Shown: positions 5,716 to 8,175 of the stretch, in pieces
How the letters are laid out: each line of letters starts with the position of its first letter
Position numbering within the stretch: the stretch's first letter is position 1
From: Gammaproteobacteria bacterium
Lineage (GTDB): Bacteria > Pseudomonadota > Gammaproteobacteria > UBA6429 > Thiohalophilaceae
DNA: 8,175 bases
Assembly: GCA_029882235.1 (NCBI GenBank)
Contig: JAOULB010000072.1
Coordinates: forward strand, 1-8,175
Direction of reading: 5' to 3'
Made by a program: the position numbers and the translations under genes
The notes under the pieces: model-generated
Seen by the model: the letters and a program-made list of their open reading frames with translations, nothing else
Told to the model about the DNA's origin: nothing
Database searches by the model: none

Positions 5716-6218
5716 ATCTGACTCGACTGACCAGCCTGTTCGAGTGATTTATTCGCCTGAATTAAACGTTGTGCCAGCACATAAGCAAGGTTAGAACCCA
5801 GTCGGCCCGCAAAATAAGGTGAGCGTGATAGCCAGTCTTCTAACTCAGGGCGGAGAAAAAATAACAACTCCGTATCTTCAACGGCGATCGCATCTGCGGT
5901 ACGGGGCACATCCAGCACTAGCGCAATCTCGCCAAAGAAATCACCTTCTTTTAACTCAGCAAGTAAAACCTCACCGGAGCGAATATGCACTTTACCGGAA
6001 AGAATGATTGCCGCCCCGGCACCCTGATCGCCAGAATGAAAAATATATTCATTCGGTGCGTAATTGCGCGGTGGCATATCACGAACTAATTGCAGTATTT
6101 CCCGTTTGGGAATGTCCCTGAATAGGGGCGTGGTCGACCACATATCAATGATGTGATCGGTGATAGGGTTGCGCTTGCGAAATAGATTACTCCACAGAGA
6201 AGAGGCACGTTTTGTCAT
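5712..6218 (-). CDS. Stand-alone cyclic nucleotide-binding (cNMP/CRP-fold) domain protein
   Basis: This 168-aa cytoplasmic protein consists almost wholly of one cNMP-binding beta-roll (about residues 27-130) with a short basic N-terminus and a C-terminal helix (about 138-162). PLFRDIPKREILQLV (31-45) is the usual leading helical segment, and the Gly-containing turn HSGDQGAGAAIILSGKV (61-77) is typical of the roll. The phosphate-binding cassette is intact: GDFFGEIAL (92-100) with Glu97, then PRTADA (105-110) with Arg106, which normally contacts the cyclic phosphate. No helix-turn-helix follows, so it is not a CRP/FNR transcription factor. The conserved Glu and Arg suggest that it can bind cAMP or cGMP, but this is inference. 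Its TGA overlaps the ATG of the permease gene, making a regulatory or accessory subunit the simplest reading. The start ATG 6216-6218 has only a weak Shine-Dalgarno (GGCGGA, distant). The domain call is strong. Confidence 0.92.
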   Translation of the reverse strand: MTKRASSLWSNLFRKRNPITDHIIDMWSTTPLFRDIPKREILQLVRDMPPRNYAPNEYIFHSGDQGAGAAIILSGKVHIRSGEVLLAELKEGDFFGEIALVLDVPRTADAIAVEDTELLFFLRPELEDWLSRSPYFAGRLGSNLAYVLAQRLIQANKSLEQAGQSSQI

Positions 6219-6400
6219 GAGTAATATATCCGCCGAAAGTGTTAGGTGGCTGGTGTATAAACAGTAAACTGATACCTAAAACATCGTCGGAGCCAGGAAA
6301 AAACTTTAATCACGGAATCCCGTTTTGACAGAAATTTATTCCTTACTGAATGAGATTGAATTGCTGGGCCGGGATATGGGCCGATAGTTACTCAGCAGAA
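6219..6400. other. Intergenic gap between the NuoM-like gene and the cNMP-binding gene
   Basis: These 182 bp separate two co-directional minus-strand genes. I see no strong terminator: only GGCC...GGCC (4-bp arms) near 6367-6382. Towards the cNMP gene the minus strand has a TTTACT and, 18 bp on, TAACAC, a poor sigma-70 pair, and TATACA with a weak TTTTAG 16 bp upstream. A promoter for the cNMP-permease pair is expected here, but its position cannot be fixed. The plus strand holds a perfect TTGACA (6325-6330) without a matching -10. Confidence 0.3.
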
Positions 6401-7894
6401 TTACTGGTTAACAGGGCCCAGTCCGAGTTGCTGTAGCCAGGCTTCGCTGGCAAGGCGGCTTGTCTCAAGCACAAGGCCGGGATAAAACCCTAATAAGAAA
6501 ATCAGCAGACACATGGCACCGATGACTACAATTTCACGCCTTTTCAGATCCTCTGCCTCGGCGACGATATTTTTTGTAACCGGACCAAAAAAGCTGCGCC
6601 GATAACTGCGGACTAATCCCGCAGCACCGAGCACGATGCCGAACAGGGCGGCCAGTCCTGCACCCGTGTGTGTTTTCAGGGCGCTGATCAAAATTAACAG
6701 TTCAGCAGGAAAACCGTTAGTGCCGGGGATACCAATGCTGGCAAGACCAAAAATAAAATAGAAGCTTGCCAGCAACGGCATGGTGCGCGCTGCGCCTCCC
6801 AGATTCATCATATTTGTCGAACCGGTGCGGTGATGTAGAAAGCCCGTTAAGAGAAACAGGCCACCTGCAATAACAGTAAAGTTCAGCAACTGGTAGATGG
6901 CACCCTGAATACCCTGCATATTAAATGAGGCAACACCGAGAATTACCAAACCAACATGACTAATGCTTGAATAGGCGAGAAAGCGGCGTAGATTGGTTTG
7001 CTGTAAGGCGATCAAGGCGCCATATATCATGCCAAAAATGCCAAGCCCGGCAAGCAACCAGTGATAATTCAGCGCGGCATTGGGTGCTAGCGGGATAGCA
7101 AGTCGAATAACACCATAGGCACCGAGCTTAAGCCCCGTCATTAACGCAGCAACAGCGACGGGACCTTCAAGCGCAATCAGCGGTAACCAGGTATGAAAGG
7201 GAAAGACCGGTATCTTGATCGCAAAGCCAATCAACAACAGGAAGAAGACAATAGTCTGTATATGTTCGTCAGGTGGTGATGCAATCAGGCTAAGCAGATC
7301 AAACATCAACCCGTCACCCTCAAAACTAAAGCCCAACAGGACGAAGGCAAACAGAATGGGGATCCCACCGATTAACATAAACAGAGTATATTTCACCGCA
7401 GCATAGCGTCGGTTTGGACCGATGCCCCACAGACTTATTAAAAAGTAGCCGGGTATTAACGTCAGTTCCCAGAACAGGAAGAACAGCACTGTATCAAGTG
7501 AACAGAAAATACCGAGTGTTGTGCTCTCAAGTAAAAGCAACATGGTGTAGTACAGACGTGGCAGGGTACGAATACTATTCCACGATGCAATAATGACACC
7601 GATGAACAGGATGACCGTCAGAGGCAGAAACATCACCGACAGGCCATCAATACCAACCTTGTAATAAATATTTAATGTGGGAATCCAGTCGGCCTTGTCG
7701 ATGAACTGATGGTTACTGTTACTGGCATCGAACTTAAACAGGACAAGTAGTGCTATAAACAGATCAACAATCGCTGTACAGAGTGCGACCCAGCGTGCAT
7801 AACGCGCAGTTGGATCAAGCCAGATGATTGCAGCACCAATAGGTAAGGTGATGATTAGCAGGCTAAGTAAGGGGAGTTCATTAAAATTGATCAT
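6401..7894 (-). CDS. NuoM-like proton-translocating subunit (complex I subunit 4 / antiporter-like family)
   Basis: This is a 497-aa, highly hydrophobic inner-membrane protein with about 14 predicted segments, the normal length for NuoM. Key channel residues are kept: Glu143 in FFLFWELTLIP (138-148), Lys227 in FAIKIPVFPFHTWLP (224-238), Lys256 in GLKLGAYG (254-261) and Glu398 in NGFPAELL (393-400). These correspond to E144, K234, K265 and E407 of E. coli NuoM. NLRRFLAYSSISHVGLVILG (301-320) is also typical. Two usual NuoM positions differ: after WLP the D-A-H-T-E-A-P run is LIALEGP (239-245), and the His of the 'LNHG' helix is Phe (LNFT, 337-340). The start ATG 7892-7894 has AGGTGG (7902-7907) seven bases upstream. 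It begins 12 bp after a second NuoM-like gene, so the two form one operon. No NuoN follows. It is probably a proton channel in complex I or in a complex I-related accessory module; the family is secure, the exact complex is not. Confidence 0.93.
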   Translation of the reverse strand: MINFNELPLLSLLIITLPIGAAIIWLDPTARYARWVALCTAIVDLFIALLVLFKFDASNSNHQFIDKADWIPTLNIYYKVGIDGLSVMFLPLTVILFIGVIIASWNSIRTLPRLYYTMLLLLESTTLGIFCSLDTVLFFLFWELTLIPGYFLISLWGIGPNRRYAAVKYTLFMLIGGIPILFAFVLLGFSFEGDGLMFDLLSLIASPPDEHIQTIVFFLLLIGFAIKIPVFPFHTWLPLIALEGPVAVAALMTGLKLGAYGVIRLAIPLAPNAALNYHWLLAGLGIFGMIYGALIALQQTNLRRFLAYSSISHVGLVILGVASFNMQGIQGAIYQLLNFTVIAGGLFLLTGFLHHRTGSTNMMNLGGAARTMPLLASFYFIFGLASIGIPGTNGFPAELLILISALKTHTGAGLAALFGIVLGAAGLVRSYRRSFFGPVTKNIVAEAEDLKRREIVVIGAMCLLIFLLGFYPGLVLETSRLASEAWLQQLGLGPVNQ

Positions 7895-7906
7895 CTGTCA
7901 GCCACC

Positions 7907-8175
7907 TTATGAACGCCCAAAGGGTTTGCCAATGCTTTGTGCTGTTGTTTCTATCAGTTCCAGCCATGGTTCAGAATAGAAGCCAGCAATTACCAGCAAT
8001 AATAAAATTGCTGCGGCGAGTACATTTTCCAGTCCACTACTTGGATGAATCTCTTTTTTGCGCGAGTGTTGTGGCGCAGAAAGAAATGCCCGCTGGAAGG
8101 CCCAGAGTAGAAAACCAGCGGCAATAACATTGCCGACTGCCGCCGCGATCGTCACCACCGCACCGAAGTGATGCA
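7907..8175 (-). CDS. C-terminus of a second NuoM/antiporter-like membrane subunit (5' end beyond window)
   Basis: The minus-strand frame is open from the window edge and ends at TAA 7907-7909. About 88 residues are visible. The sequence HHFGA runs straight into a hydrophobic helix ending LLWAFQRAFLS, which fits the penultimate helix of NuoM/MrpD proteins ('..aaYlLWlyqRvfFg'). A polar loop with Arg-Lys-Lys, the last helix (NVLAAAILLLLVIAGFYSEP) and a short tail (WLELIETTAQSIGKPFGRS) follow. The GTG at 8156-8158 is an internal Val codon, not a start, because the frame continues upstream without a stop. It has no extended NuoL-type tail helix, so NuoM- or NuoN-like is favoured. It lies 12 bp ahead of the complete NuoM-like gene. 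Confidence 0.8.
   Translation of the reverse strand, partial: HHFGAVVTIAAAVGNVIAAGFLLWAFQRAFLSAPQHSRKKEIHPSSGLENVLAAAILLLLVIAGFYSEPWLELIETTAQSIGKPFGRS

Noticed and set aside
6301..6308. A second exact TAAAGTTT (minus strand) upstream of the cNMP-binding gene as a sigma-28 promoter
   Set aside because: The nearest CCGA lies about two bases too close and is followed by CGAT instead of TAA, so no acceptable -10 exists at 11-12 bp spacing.
6325..6387. Plus-strand mini-ORF starting TTG 6325 (TEIYSLLNEIELLGRDMGR)
   Set aside because: It looks protein-like, but it is 20 codons with a TTG start, only a marginal GGAA upstream, and no visible promoter pair or recognisable peptide.
8156..8158. GTG at 8156-8158 as the start of an 83-aa gene
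   Set aside because: The frame continues to the window edge with membrane-protein-like residues, so this is an internal Val codon of a longer NuoM-like gene.

Overview
The window looks like a chromosomal segment of a Gram-negative, probably gammaproteobacterial, motile aerobe. The pointers are a large dCache chemoreceptor, an outer-membrane-type lipoprotein signal, complex I-like proton-channel subunits and moderate base composition. The genus cannot be fixed from the sequence. I see no rRNA, tRNA, CRISPR array, insertion sequence or phage gene. It reads as an ordinary housekeeping and accessory chromosomal region.

Layout. On the plus strand, the last codons of an unidentified gene (1-81) are followed 23 bp later by a small 2OG-Fe(II) oxygenase-type protein with a GTG start (105-608). 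Everything else is on the minus strand. In transcription order, from right to left, it runs: the C-terminus of a NuoM-like membrane subunit (7907 to window end); a complete NuoM-like subunit (6401-7894); a 182-bp gap; a stand-alone cyclic-nucleotide-binding protein (5712-6218) whose stop overlaps the start of an AI-2E-family permease (4621-5715); a 233-bp regulatory gap; a 784-aa methyl-accepting chemotaxis protein (2033-4387); an unrecognised 144-aa protein (1545-1979); and a YHYH-domain lipoprotein (601-1461). The lipoprotein gene converges on the oxygenase gene and overlaps it by 8 bp.

How the parts may work together. The two NuoM-like proteins are probably translated from one message and sit in a proton- or cation-conducting inner-membrane complex. 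The usual final partner NuoN does not follow them, and the complete subunit has lost some conserved NuoM positions, so an accessory or non-respiratory complex is possible. The cyclic-nucleotide-binding protein and the permease are translationally coupled (ATGA), which suggests ligand-controlled transport. The chemoreceptor gap contains a near-consensus sigma-28 (FliA) promoter, a 16-bp perfect palindrome and a hairpin plus T-run, so its expression is probably tied to the flagellar programme and may have a further layer of control.

The most useful leads are the tandem divergent NuoM-like genes, the cNMP-sensor/permease pair, the sigma-28-like chemoreceptor leader, and the hairpins placed at gene borders (559-579 and 1982-2008). 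Nothing here amounts to clear proof of a new system.
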